Below are positions 45,860 through 57,771 of a DNA stretch of 64,000 nucleotides, piece by piece. The stretch is taken from the NCBI GenBank assembly GCA_003248315.1, contig QKWM01000001.1, positions 992,001 to 1,056,000 on the forward strand, in the 5' to 3' direction. The stretch comes from Streptomyces sp. SW4. GTDB taxonomy: Bacteria; Actinomycetota; Actinomycetes; Streptomycetales; Streptomycetaceae. The notes below the pieces were generated by a model that was given only the letters and a program-made list of their open reading frames with translations, made no database searches and was not told the DNA's origin. Numbering within the stretch: the stretch's first letter is position 1; each line of letters begins with the position of its first letter. Made by a program: the position numbers and the translations under genes.

Positions 45860-46690
45860 ATGAGCCGAATCCCGCGTGCGCTGCTGAACGGCGTCCGCTA
45901 CGAGGTGCTGCCCGCGAGGTCCACCGAGGACCAGGTCGTCGCCCATGTACCGCGCGACGTCGCCGTCACGGTCACCGCGTCCCGGTCAAGGGCCTGGAGC
46001 CCACGCTGGACCTCGCCGGCCGGCTCGCGGCGCACGGGTACTCCGTCGTGCCCCACGTGCCCGCCCGGCTGGTCCGGGACGACGTCCACCTGAAGGACGT
46101 CGTGGACCGGCTCCGCGACGCCGGCGTGGACGACGTCTTCGTACCCGCCGGCGACGCCGACCCGCCCGCCGGCCCCTACGACGGCGCACTGCCCCTGCTG
46201 CACGCCCTGACCGAGCTGGGCAGCCCCTTCCGGCGGATCGGCATCACCGGCTACCCCGAGAGCCATCCGCTGATCCACGACGACCTCACCATCCAGGCGA
46301 TGTGGGACAAGCGGGCCCACGCCACGTATATCGTCAGCAATCTCTGCTTCGACCCGCGGCTGCTCGGCGACTGGATCGGCCGCGTGCGCCGCCGGGGCGT
46401 GACCCTGCCGATGCGCGTGGGCGTCGCCGGCCCCGTGCAGAGGGCCAGACTGCTGGCCGTGGCGACGAAGATCGGGGTGGGGAGTCGACCCGCTTCCTCG
46501 CCCGGCACCCCTGGTGGTTCCTGCGCCTCGCGGCCCCGGCGGCTATGCGCCGGACCGCCTGCTCGCCCGCGCCGCAGGGGCGCTCACCGATCCCTCGGCG
46601 GCCGTGGCCGGGCTGCACGTCTTCACGTTCAACCAGATCGCCGAGACCGAGCGCTGGCGCCGCGCCATGCTCGACCGTACGGGCGGCTGA
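45860..46690 (+). CDS. Methylenetetrahydrofolate reductase-like protein
   Basis: About 277 codons, PF02219-type. Seen: VTVTASPVKGLEPTLDLA (N-terminal barrel), VDDVFVPAGDADPP, RIGITGYPESHPLI, TYIVSNLCFD, LHVFTFNQIAETERWR. Interconverts 5,10-methylene- and 5-methyl-tetrahydrofolate; in this setting it could drain methylene-THF made by demethylation. ATG 45860 follows GAGGAAGG. Frameshifts near 45985, 46483 and 46545. It is probably not the housekeeping metF, since the locus is catabolic and shares the paired boxes. Confidence 0.82.
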
Positions 46691-46834
46691 CACCGGCCAC
46701 CACAGGCAGTCCGGACCCCCTCCCCCAGGGCCCGGCGGGCTCGCGACGCCTGCCGGGCCCTGCCCTGCCCGGACCTGCTCCGCGATGCCCTTTCCTGCGC
46801 GTCCAACGGCGTGTTCTCCACCGTCACGGACCTC

Positions 46835-46901
46835 TTGACACCCCTCCCCACGGGCGGCACGCTGAGTTGCGCAACCTGAACTGTGTTGCGCAGACAGCAA
46901 C
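46835..46901 (+). promoter_or_regulatory. Promoter and paired boxes before dimethylglycine oxidase operon
   Basis: -35 TTGACA (46835-46840), -10 CACGCT (46858-46863, 17-bp spacer), boxes GTTGCG-CAACC-TGAACT (46866-46882) and GTTGCG-CAGAC-AGCAAC (46885-46901), 2 bp apart. The short palindrome GTTGCGCAAC is embedded at 46866-46875. Same geometry as at 43261. Confidence 0.65.
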
Positions 46902-46904
46902 TAG

Positions 46905-49365
<2,461 letters not shown>

Positions 49366-49404
49366 CAACACCCGGCGTCGCATCCGAGGGAAGGAACACC
49401 ACCG

Positions 49405-50242
49405 GTGACCGCACAGCTGCTCGACGGCAAGGCGACCGCTGGCGACATCCGCCGCGAACTCGCAGAGCGCGTAACGAAATTGACGGCCATCAACGGCCTT
49501 CCGCCGGGGCTCGGCACGGTCCTGGTCGGTGACGACCCCGGCAGTCGTGCGTACGTCGCCGGCAAGCACCGGGACTGTGCGCAGGTCGGGATCGCGTCCA
49601 TCCGGCGGGAACTGCCGGCCGACGCCACCCAGCGGCAGGTCGAGGAGACCATCGACGAGCTGAACGCCGACCCGGCCTGCACCGGCTACATCGTCCAGCT
49701 GCCGCTGCCGCGTCATCTCGATGCGAACGCGGTACTGGAGCGCATGGACCCGGCCAAGGACGCCGACGGCCTGCACCCCGTCAACCTCGGCCGGCTCACC
49801 CTGGGCATCGACGCACCTCTGCCGTGCACCCGCGCGGCATCGTGGAACTCCTCCGCCGCCACGACGTGCCGCTTGCGGGAGCCCACGTATGCGTCATCGG
49901 CCGGGGCATCACGGTCGGACGCCCCATCGGTCTGCTGCTGACCCGGCGGTCGGAGAACGCCACCGTCACCCTCTGCCACACCGGCACCAAGAACCTTGCC
50001 GGCCACGTCCGCGAGGCGAACATCGTCATCGCCGCCGCCGGGTCGCCCGGGCTGATCACCAAGGACATGCTGCGTCCGGGTACGGCGGTGCTGGACGTCG
50101 GCATCACCCGCACCGAACAGGGCCTGGTCGGCGACGTGCATCCGGAGGCCGCCCAGGTCGCCGGCTGGATCGCCCCCATGCCCGGCGGTGTGGGCCCCAT
50201 GACACGCGCGATGTTGCTGGCCAACGTCGTCGAGGCGGCTGA
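49405..50242 (+). CDS. folD: Methylenetetrahydrofolate dehydrogenase/cyclohydrolase
   Basis: Oxidises 5,10-methylene-THF to 10-formyl-THF. Motifs: [74 protein letters not shown]. About 280 codons. GTG 49405 has GAAGGAA upstream. Frameshift near 49830. The end is uncertain: after ANVVEAA a TGA at 50240-50242 lies one frame away and is the likely stop if one base is missing; otherwise the frame runs on into soxB. Sits between two THF-loading demethylases, so it probably handles their one-carbon output. Confidence 0.85.
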
Positions 50243-50259
50243 AAGGAACACCCCACCGC

Positions 50260-50337
50260 ATGAGCACGCACGTCTCCCCTTACCCGCGGTCTCCGTACTT
50301 GTCGGAGAGCTTTTCAGATTCCGGAGGTGTTCGATGA
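50260..50337 (+). CDS. Possible 25-residue leader ORF before soxB
   Basis: ATG 50260, preceded by AAAGGAA, opens 25 codons ([10 protein letters not shown], rich in Ser/Pro/Tyr) whose TGA overlaps the soxB ATG as ATGA. It could couple soxB translation or be chance. Not a known family. Confidence 0.3.
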   Translation: MSTHVSPYPRSPYLSESFSDSGGVR

Positions 50338-51563
50338 GTCCTCGTACTCCTGGTGCGGATCTTCCGGATCATCCGGAGTTTCTGTGGCGTACGCCTGATC
50401 CGAAGCGGTCGTATGACGTGGTGATCGTGGGTGGGGTGGTCATGGTCTGGCCACGGCGCATTATCTGGCGCGGAATCATGGCATCACGAATGTGGCGGTG
50501 CTGGAGAAGGGGTGGCTTGCGGGTGGGAACATGGCCCGTAACACCACGATCATTCGCTCCAACTATTTGTGGGACGAGAGCGCGGGGATCTATGAGCATG
50601 CGCTGAAGTTGTGGGAGGGGTTGGAGGAGGAGCTGGAGTATCCGATCCTCTTCTCCCAGCGGGGTGTGCTGAATCTGGCGCACAGTCTTCAGGATGTCCG
50701 GGACAGTGTGCGCCGGGTGGAGGCGAACCGGCTCAATGGTGTGGATGCCGAGTGGCTGGACGCGGATGGTGTGAGGGACGTCTGTCCGATCGTCAATGTG
50801 TCGCAGGATGTGCGGTATCCGGTGCTGGGGCGACGTATCAGCCGCGGGCGGGGATCGCGAAGCATGATTACGTGGCGTGGGGTTTCGCCCGCTCCGCGGA
50901 TGCCGCGGGGATCGACATCATCCAGAACTGCGAGGTCACCGGCCTGGACGTGGTCGGTAACCGTGTGGTGGGCGTCCGGACGAACCTCGGGCCGATCGCG
51001 GCGGGCAAGGTCGCCCTGTGTGCGGCCGGCCACACATCGGTGCTGGCTGCGATGGCGGGGTTCGACCTGCCGATCCAGAGCCACCCGTTGCAGGCGCTGG
51101 TGTCGGAGCTTTTGGAGCCGGTGCATCCCACGGTGGTGATGTCCAATGCCGTTCACGTGTATGTGAGTCAGGCGCACAAGGGTGAGCTGGTGATGGGTGC
51201 GGGCATCGATGCCTATAACGCCTATACGCAGCGTGGTGCGTTCCATGTGATCGAGGAGCAGATGTCGGCGGCGTTGGAGTTGTTCCCGGTGTTCGCGCGG
51301 GCTCATGTGCTGCGGACGTGGGGTGGCATCGTGGATGTGAGTCCGGATGCGTCGCCGATCGTGGGTGTGACTCCCGTGGACAACCTGTTCGTGAATTGTG
51401 GTTGGGGTACGGGGGTTTCAAGGCTACTCCGGGGGTGGGGTGGGTGTATGCGCACACCATTGCCCATGGTGTGCCGCATGTGCTGAACGCACCGTTTTCG
51501 CTTGACCGTTTCACTTCGGGCGCGCTGGTCGATGAGCATGGCGCGGCCGCGGTGGCCCACTAG
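50334..51563 (+). CDS. soxB: Sarcosine oxidase subunit beta
   Basis: Flavin-bearing subunit of heterotetrameric sarcosine oxidase; oxidises sarcosine to glycine with methylene-THF production. N-terminus [18 protein letters not shown], Rossmann [18 protein letters not shown] after one added G, then [20 protein letters not shown] and [10 protein letters not shown]. About 410 codons. ATG 50334 follows GGAGGTG. Frameshifts near 50440, 50833 and 51415. Part of folD-soxB-soxD-soxA-soxG. Codon use is GT-rich, as in the dimethylglycine oxidase gene. Confidence 0.9.
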
Positions 51564-51574
51564 GGAGCCGATCG

Positions 51575-52027
51575 ATGCTGCTGATTGCTTGCCCGTGGTG
51601 CGGGCCCCGTGACGAGGCCGAGTTCCACTACGGTGGCCAGGCCCATGTGCCGTATCCGCAGGACCCGGGGTCGTTGTCGGATGAGGAGTGGGCGCGGTAT
51701 TTGTTCTTCCGTGACAATCCGAAGGGTCCGTTCGCTGAGCGGTGGAGTCACGCGGCGGGTTGCCGGCGGTGGTTCAACGCGGTCCGGGACACGGCGACGA
51801 ACGAGATCCTGGCCGTCTACCGGACCGGAGAAGACCGCCCGCAAACCCCCCAGCCGAAGCCGGCGTCGCCGGCGTCGCCCGAGGCGGTGCCCCTGGAAGG
51901 GGCGCGGGGAACTGCGCGACCGACCCCACCCACCCGCAGCCGAACGGCAACCCCCGCGGAGGAGCCGGGAGCGATCAGCCGTTCCGACACCCCACCCGTG
52001 GACGTGTCGACCGCGACGCGCCTCTGA
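51575..52027 (+). CDS. soxD: Sarcosine oxidase subunit delta, with abnormal C-terminal extension
   Basis: Small zinc-binding subunit. CPWCGPRDEAEFHYGGQAH and HAAGCRRWFNAVRDT carry the zinc ligands. The family ends after about 100 residues (ILAVYRTGE); here the frame runs about 60 residues further through Pro/Thr-rich sequence that includes a Streptomyces intergenic repeat (51890-51950) and the 5' end of soxA. The extension is probably not native: either an indel hides the stop or the repeat displaced it. ATG 51575; AGGGAG lies over the soxB stop. Confidence 0.82.
   Translation: MLLIACPWCGPRDEAEFHYGGQAHVPYPQDPGSLSDEEWARYLFFRDNPKGPFAERWSHAAGCRRWFNAVRDTATNEILAVYRTGEDRPQTPQPKPASPASPEAVPLEGARGTARPTPPTRSRTATPAEEPGAISRSDTPPVDVSTATRL
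51890..51950. repeat. Streptomyces-type intergenic repeat in the soxD-soxA junction
   Basis: Contains CCCTGGAAGGGGCGCGGGGA followed by ACTGCGCGACC and CCACCCACCCGCAGCCG. I recognise this as a dispersed noncoding sequence common in Streptomyces genomes. Here it lies inside an operon, between soxD and soxA. Confidence 0.6.
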
Positions 52028-54785
52028 CCTTCACTTTCGACGGCGTTGAATACCAGGGTTATCGGGGTGACACTCTCGCCTCGGCTCTGCTGGCCAATGG
52101 CGTGATTCAGGCCGGGACGAGTATCAAGCTGGGCAGGCCTCGGGGATCTTCTCGGCTGGTGTGGAGGAGCCGAACGCGGTCGTTCAGATCGAGGAGCCGT
52201 TCCCGGAGCCGATGCTGCCGGCGACCACAGTGGAGTTGTACGAGGGTCTGGTGGCGAGCAGTCTGCCGGGTCAGGGGCGGCTCGCCACGGAGCCGGATCC
52301 GGCCCGTTATGACGCTGTGCATGCCCACTGTGATCTGTTGGTGGTCGGTGCGGGTCCGGCGGGGTTGGCGGCGGCGTCGGCGGCGGCGCGCAGTGGTGCC
52401 CGGGTGATCGTGGCCGATGATCAGCCGGAACCGGGTGGGAGTCTGCTGGGGACGGGTGAGCACCTGGACTGGGTGGGGGAGGTGGCCGGGCAGTTGGCGG
52501 CGGCGCCGGAGGTGCGGGTTCTGTCTCGTACGTCGGTGTTCGGTTACTACGACGACAATCATCTCCTCGCGGTCGAGCGCCGCACCAACCATCTGGGTGG
52601 CCAGGCTCCGGAGCACGTTTCCCGGGAGCGTGTGTGGCGGATCCGTGCCCGCCGTGTGGTGTTGGCGACGGGTGCGCATGAGCGGTCGTTGGCGTTTGCG
52701 GACAACGACCGGCCGGGTGTGATGCTGGCCTCCTCCGCGCGTACGCATCTGAATCGTCAGGGTGTGCTGCCGGGTCGGCATGCGGTGGTGTTCACCACCA
52801 ACGACAGCGCTTATGCCGCCGCCCTGGACCTGGCCTCGGCAGGCCTGGACGTCGCGGCGATCGTGGACACGCGGCGTGAGCCGGGGGAGTGGGCCCGGCG
52901 GGCCGGGCGGCCGGGATCGAGGTACTGGCCGGACACGCCGTCACCGGCACCGAGGGCGGCGAGCGTCTGACGGCCGTCACGGTCGCGCCCTTCGGTGAGT
53001 CCGCGGCACGCCGGGAGTTCGCCGTGGATCTGCTGCTGGTCTCGGGCGGCTGGAATCCGGTGGCGCACCTGTTCAGTCAGGCGGGTGGCAAGCTGCGCTA
53101 CGACGAGGCCATCGGCTCCTTCGTCCCCGACACCTGCCGCCAGGCCGTCACCGTGGCCGGCGGCGCCAACGGGGTGCTGGACCTGGCCGGTGCCCTCGCC
53201 CAGGGTGCGGCCGCCGGTGCCCGAGCCGTCGAGGCGGAGGGCTACACCGCCGAGGAGCCCGGCCTGCCCGACGTGAGCGCCGCACCGCAGACACCGCCCA
53301 TGCACGTCTTCGTCGTTCCCGGGGCGGATGCGGGTCCGCGCTTTGTCGACCTTCAGCGTGATGTGACGGTTGATGATCTGGCGCGTGCGACGGGTGCGGG
53401 GTTGCGGTCGGTGGAGCACACCAAGCGTTACACCACGGCTGGTACCGCCAATGATCAGGGCAAGACGTCCGGTGTGCTGGCGAGTGGTGTGGTGGCGGAG
53501 TTGCTCGGGTGGATGTGTCCGTGTTGGGTACGACGACGTTCCGGCCGCCGTATGTGCCGGTGTCGTTCGCGGCGCTCGCGGGCCGTGACCGGGGTGGGCT
53601 GAGTGATCCGGTGCGTACGACGGCGCTGCATGAGTGGCATGTGGCGCAGGGTGCGGTGTTCGAGAACGTGGGGCAGTGGAAGCGGCCCTGGTATTACCCG
53701 CGGCCCGGGGAGGACATGGAGACGGCCGTTCTGCGTGAGTGTGCCGCCGTCCGTGAGGGGGTGGGGTTCATGGACGCCTCGACGCTGGGGAAGATCGATG
53801 TGCAGGGCCCGGACGCGGGTGTGTTCCTGGACCGGCTGTACACGAACATGATGAGCACCGTGAAGGTGGGCATGGTCCGTTACGGGGTGATGTGCCGTGC
53901 GGACGGGATGGTCTTCGACGACGGTACGGTGATCCGGCTGGCGCAGGACCGGTTCCTGGTGACCACGACCACGGGTAACGCTGCTGCGGTGCTGGACTGG
54001 ATGGAGGAGTGGCTGCAGACGGAGTGGCCGGAGCTGAAGGTGCACTGCACGTCGGTGACCGAGCAGTGGGCCACCGTGGCGCTGGTCGGCCCGAAGTCCC
54101 GCCAGGTCCTGGCCTCGCTCGCACCGGCGTTGGCCGTGGACAATGACAGTTTCCCGTTCATGGCGTGGCGGGACGCGGTGGTGGCGGGTGTCGAGGCGCG
54201 GGTGTGCCGGATCAGTTTCTCCGGCGAGTTGGCGTACGAGATCAATGTGTCCCCGTGGCAGGCCCTCGCGGTGTGGGAGGCGCTGTTCGAGGCCGGTGGC
54301 CGGTATGGCATCACGCCGTACGGGACGGAGACGATGCATGTGCTGCGGGCGGAGAAGGGGTATCCGATCGTGGGGCAGGACACCGACGGCACGGTCACGC
54401 CGCAGGATCTGGGCATGGGGTGGGTGGTGTCGAAGAAGAAGGCGGACTTCATCGGCAAGCGGTCCTTCGCCCGTGCCGACACCCGCCGCCCGGACCGTAA
54501 GCAGCTCGTCGGTCTGCTCCCGGAGGATCCCGGCGTGTTCCTGCCGGAGGGCACTCAGCTGGTGGCCGGCAGTGTGCTGCCGGCGCCTCCGGTGCCGATG
54601 CTCGGCCACGTCACCTCCAGCTACCGCAGCGCGGCCCTGGGCCGGACCTTCGCGCTCGCGCTGGTGAAGGGCGGCCGGGACCGGATCGGCGAGCGGCTCT
54701 ACGCCCCTGTGGGTGACCGGTTGGTGCCGGTGACGGTCGCCAGTCCCGTTCTCTACGACCCGAGGGAGCCCGCCGCGATGGCTGA
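51970..54785 (+). CDS. soxA: Sarcosine oxidase subunit alpha
   Basis: Large subunit: N-terminal ferredoxin-like Fer2_4 part ([29 protein letters not shown]), NAD/FAD domain ([21 protein letters not shown]), and the C-terminal GcvT domain ([14 protein letters not shown]) that transfers the methylene group to THF. About 940 codons. No ATG or GTG stands in the right frame before [11 protein letters not shown] (51970); GGAGGAG at 51958-51964 fits a start there. Frameshifts near 52148, 52915 and 53510. Adding one C near 54759 gives [10 protein letters not shown] and a stop at 54783-54785, the family C-terminus. Confidence 0.88.
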
Positions 54786-55380
54786 CACCACCCGTACCGC
54801 TCCGCTGCGCAGCCCGCTGGCGCCGTACGCGGACCGCCTGGCCGCCGCGACCCGTACGTCCGGCGGCGCGATCCGGCTGGCCGAACTGCCCTTCCTGACG
54901 CAGCTCACCCTCCGCCTCGACGCCAAGGGAGCGGCCGCGGAGGCCGTCGGCCTGGCACTGGACCTCCCGCTGCCGCTGCAGCCGAACACCGTCGTCAGGG
55001 CGGGGGAGTCGACCGCGCTGTGGCTCGGTCCGGACGAGTGGCTGCTGGTGGGACCGCCGGGAGCCGAGCGGGACCTGGAGGGCCGGATCCGCGAGGCCGC
55101 GGGCGACGCGTTCGTCTCCGTGACCGACGTCTCCGCCCAGCGCACCACCGTCCTGGTCAGCGGTCCCCGCGCCCGTGACCTGCTGGCCCACGGCTGCTCG
55201 CTCGACCTGCACCCGCGCGCCTTCGGCCCCGGCCGTTGCGCACAGACCACGCTGAGCCGCGCCCAGGTCGTCCTGGTCGCCCGGGACGAGCCGAAGGCCG
55301 GGTTCTGGGTGCTGGTCCGCTCCTCCTTCGCCGGCTACCTGGCGGACTGGCTGCTCGACGCCGCCACGGAATACGTCTGA
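54778..55380 (+). CDS. soxG: Sarcosine oxidase subunit gamma
   Basis: 200 residues, intact. GcvT-like small subunit: [53 protein letters not shown] 54778 overlaps the corrected soxA stop by 8 bases. Uncorrected, soxA and soxG read as one ORF, which I attribute to a missing C near 54759. Last gene of the dimethylglycine oxidase-folD-soxBDAG operon, ended by a hairpin 50 bp on. Confidence 0.9.
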   Translation: MADTTRTAPLRSPLAPYADRLAAATRTSGGAIRLAELPFLTQLTLRLDAKGAAAEAVGLALDLPLPLQPNTVVRAGESTALWLGPDEWLLVGPPGAERDLEGRIREAAGDAFVSVTDVSAQRTTVLVSGPRARDLLAHGCSLDLHPRAFGPGRCAQTTLSRAQVVLVARDEPKAGFWVLVRSSFAGYLADWLLDAATEYV

Positions 55381-55429
55381 ACCCTTCCGCCGTCATGCGT
55401 CCGAGCGACCAGGACGGCTCGCCCGTCCT

Positions 55430-55464
55430 CCCTGTGGGAGCTCCCTCGAGGGGCTCCCACAGGG
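55430..55464. terminator. Terminator of the sox operon
   Basis: 12-bp perfect stem CCCTGTGGGAGC (55430-55441) with complement at 55453-55464, 11-base loop. Confidence 0.85.
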
Positions 55465-55507
55465 CTTCGCTGTACCTCATCGTCGTACGTTCGAAAGCTG
55501 GACTCCT

Positions 55508-56431
55508 GTGACCCTCACGGCTCACGCCACCACGTCGCCGTCCCCCCGCCCGGACACGTCCGGACTCCACCCCGACGGGCTGCCACGGCCCGGCCGGACG
55601 CTGGTCATGGGCGTCGTGAACGTCACCCCGGACTCGTTCTCCGACGGCGGACTGTCGTTCGCCGCGGACGCGGCCGTCGCGCATGGGCTGGCGTTGCTCG
55701 AACAGGGCGCGGACATCGTCGACGTGGGAGGGGAGTCGACCCGGCCGGGCGCGGCACGCCCGACGGTCGAGGAGGAACTGCGGCGCGTCCTGCCCGTCGT
55801 CCGGGAACTCTCCGCTGCCGGCGCGGTCGTGAGCGTCGACACCATGCGGGCCGAGGTCGCCGCCCGCGCCATGGAGGCGGGTGCGCGGCTCGTCAACGAC
55901 GTCTCCGGGGGCCTCGCCGACCCGGCGATGCTGCCGCTGATGGCCCGGGCGGGCCTGCCGTACGTCCTGATGCACTGGCGGGGCCACTCCGCCGGCATGC
56001 AGGCCAACGCCGTCTACGACGACGTCGTCACCGAGGTGCTCGACGAACTGCGGCTGAGGATCGACACCGCGCTGGAGTCGGGGATACGGCCGGACCGCCT
56101 GGTCGTCGACCCCGGGCTGGGCTTCGCCAAGAAGCCCGACCACAACTGGGAGCTGCTGGGCCGACTCGGGGACGTCATGGCCCTCGGGCACCCCGTCCTC
56201 GTGGGAGCGTCACGGAAGTCGTTCCTCGGCAGCCTGCTGGCGGACCCGGTGACGGGAGCACCCCGCCCCGCGCGCCTGCGGGACGCGGCGACGACCGCCG
56301 TGTCCGCGCTCGCCGCGGCACAGGGCGTCTGGTGCCTGCGCGTGCACGACGTCGCCTCGACGGCCGACGCGGTACGGGTGACGGCACGGTGGGGCGTCGA
56401 GACACCGCCGGCACGAACGCCGCTGAGCTGA
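55508..56431 (+). CDS. folP: Dihydropteroate synthase
   Basis: Joins p-aminobenzoate to dihydropterin pyrophosphate in folate synthesis. Motifs: GVVNVTPDSFSDGG, DVGGESTRPGA, LVNDVSGG, DPGLGFAKKPDHN, VGASRKSFLG. 307 residues, intact, with a loosely conserved N-terminal 35 residues. GTG 55508 has a weak ribosome binding site. Its place after a terminator, away from folK/folB/folE, and inside a THF-consuming catabolic region suggests an extra copy that raises the folate supply for demethylation. No paired box before it, so it may depend on readthrough or its own promoter. Confidence 0.88.
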   Translation: MTLTAHATTSPSPRPDTSGLHPDGLPRPGRTLVMGVVNVTPDSFSDGGLSFAADAAVAHGLALLEQGADIVDVGGESTRPGAARPTVEEELRRVLPVVRELSAAGAVVSVDTMRAEVAARAMEAGARLVNDVSGGLADPAMLPLMARAGLPYVLMHWRGHSAGMQANAVYDDVVTEVLDELRLRIDTALESGIRPDRLVVDPGLGFAKKPDHNWELLGRLGDVMALGHPVLVGASRKSFLGSLLADPVTGAPRPARLRDAATTAVSALAAAQGVWCLRVHDVASTADAVRVTARWGVETPPARTPLS

Positions 56432-56445
56432 GCCGACTGAGCTGA

Positions 56446-56541
56446 GCCGTCACCGGCCACCGCCGTCACGGGCCAATGCCGTCACCGGCCACCGCCGTCA
56501 CGGGCCACTGCCGCCACGGGCCACCGCCGTCACGGAGCTGT
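56446..56541. repeat. Six tandem 16-bp units after folP
   Basis: Units of GCCGTCACCGGCCACC type, alternating between ACCGG and ACGGG versions (1 and 3 alike, 2 and 4 alike). Noncoding, between convergent folP and purU and just before their shared hairpin. Confidence 0.85.
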
Positions 56542-56566
56542 GCCGAGCGGCGCGGCAGCACACCGC

Positions 56567-56597
56567 CGGGCCGAGGCCCCCGAGGAGCCTCGGCCCG
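56567..56597. terminator. Terminator between folP and purU
   Basis: 11-bp perfect stem CGGGCCGAGGC with complement, 9-base loop, between convergent genes. Confidence 0.8.
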
Positions 56598-56639
56598 GAC
56601 GATCCGTCACCCGGCGCGCCCCGCGCCCGCACCGTCGCC

Positions 56640-57512
56640 TCAGCGGAAGACCACGGTGCAGTGTCCGTTCACCAGCACCCGGCTCTGGCTGTGCCACTCG
56701 ACGGCGCGGGCGAGCACCTGGGCCTCGACGTCACGGCCGATGGCGACCAGGTCGTCGGGGCCGCGGGAGTGATCCACGCGCACGACGTCCTGCTCGATGA
56801 TCGGACCCTCGTCGAGGTCCGGCGTGACGTAGTGCGCCGTGGCGCCGACGAGCTTCACCCCGCGCTCGTGGGCCTGGACGTACGGCCGGGCGCCCTTGAA
56901 ACTCGGCAGGAACGAGTGGTGGATGTTGATGGCCCTGCCGTCGAGCTGCTTGCACAGGTCGTCGGAGAGGATCTGCATGTAGCGGGCCAGCACCACCAGG
57001 TCGACGTCCAGCTCCCGCACCAGCTCCAGCAGCCGCTCCTCGGCCCGGGCCTTGGTCTCCTTCGTCACCGGGATGTGGTGGAAGGGGATGCCGTAGCTCC
57101 GCGCCAGCGGCTCGAAGTCGCGGTGGTTGGAGACGATCGCCGGGATCTCGAGGTTCAGCGCGCCCGTGGCCGTGCGGAACAGCAGGTCGTTGAGGCAGTG
57201 GCCGAACTTCGACACCATGATCAGCGTGCGTGTCGGGGTCGACGCGTCGTGCAGCCGCCAGTCGATGCCGTACGCCTGGCCGACCGGGCCGAAGCCGGTG
57301 CGCAGGTGCTCCAGGGAGACGCCGGGGTCCGAGACGGCGAAGTGCACCCGCATGAAGAAGCGGCCGGACAGCCGGTCGTCGAACTGCCGGCTCTCCAGGA
57401 TGTTCCCGGAGTGGCGCACGAGATAGGTGGTCACTGCGTGGACGAGGCCGGCTCGGTCGGGGCAGGACAGGGTGAGGATGAACTCACGGCCGGGCCGCGG
57501 TCGAGGAGACAT
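56640..57512 (-). CDS. purU: Formyltetrahydrofolate deformylase
   Basis: Hydrolyses 10-formyl-THF to formate and THF, recycling THF during heavy one-carbon load. N-terminal ACT domain (FILTLSCPDRAGLVHAVTTY), then the formyltransferase-like domain: LIMVSKFGHCLNDLLFR, NIHHSFLPSFKGA, GATAHYVTPDLDEGPI. 290 residues, intact, family length. ATG 57512 has GGAGGAACG 5 bases upstream. Paired boxes lie 22 bp before it. With FolD it makes a methylene-THF to formate route. Confidence 0.92.
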   Translation of the reverse strand: MSPRPRPGREFILTLSCPDRAGLVHAVTTYLVRHSGNILESRQFDDRLSGRFFMRVHFAVSDPGVSLEHLRTGFGPVGQAYGIDWRLHDASTPTRTLIMVSKFGHCLNDLLFRTATGALNLEIPAIVSNHRDFEPLARSYGIPFHHIPVTKETKARAEERLLELVRELDVDLVVLARYMQILSDDLCKQLDGRAINIHHSFLPSFKGARPYVQAHERGVKLVGATAHYVTPDLDEGPIIEQDVVRVDHSRGPDDLVAIGRDVEAQVLARAVEWHSQSRVLVNGHCTVVFR

Positions 57513-57533
57513 GGCGTTCCTCCGTCGGTGAGA

Positions 57534-57569
57534 GATGCGCACTACGCAACGCAGTGAGTTATGCGCAAC
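57534..57569 (-). promoter_or_regulatory. Paired boxes before purU
   Basis: GATGCG-CACTA-CGCAAC (57534-57550) and AGTGAG-TTATG-CGCAAC (57553-57569), 2 bp apart, read on the plus strand. The right halves are perfect and the left halves weak. Confidence 0.6.
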
Positions 57570-57671
57570 ATCATGAGGATGGGGTCGAGTGCCGTCAAGG
57601 GCGTGTGTGTGCCCGCCCGGTGAGAGCGCGGGCGGTGTCCGTGGAAGTCGTAAGAGGTTCAACCTCCCGTC

Positions 57672-57734
57672 TTGACGACGGCACGCGATCGATGTTCGGT
57701 TGCGCAGGAGGAAACCAGTTCTCCCCAATGCAAC
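57672..57734 (+). promoter_or_regulatory. Promoter and paired boxes before MFS gene
   Basis: -35 TTGACG (57672-57677), then GTTGCG-CAGGA-GGAAAC (57699-57715) and GTTCTC-CCCAA-TGCAAC (57718-57734), 2 bp apart. Distance from -35 to first box 27 bp, as at the other promoters of the set. Confidence 0.6.
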
Positions 57735-57771
57735 GCTCTTGTGTCCGTCGTCCCCCACTCCGGGAGGTCAG

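Noticed and set aside
53509..55380. Natural SoxA-SoxG fusion protein
   Set aside because: Adding one C near 54759 gives the usual SoxA C-terminus and a stop overlapping the SoxG start; a sequencing deletion is simpler.
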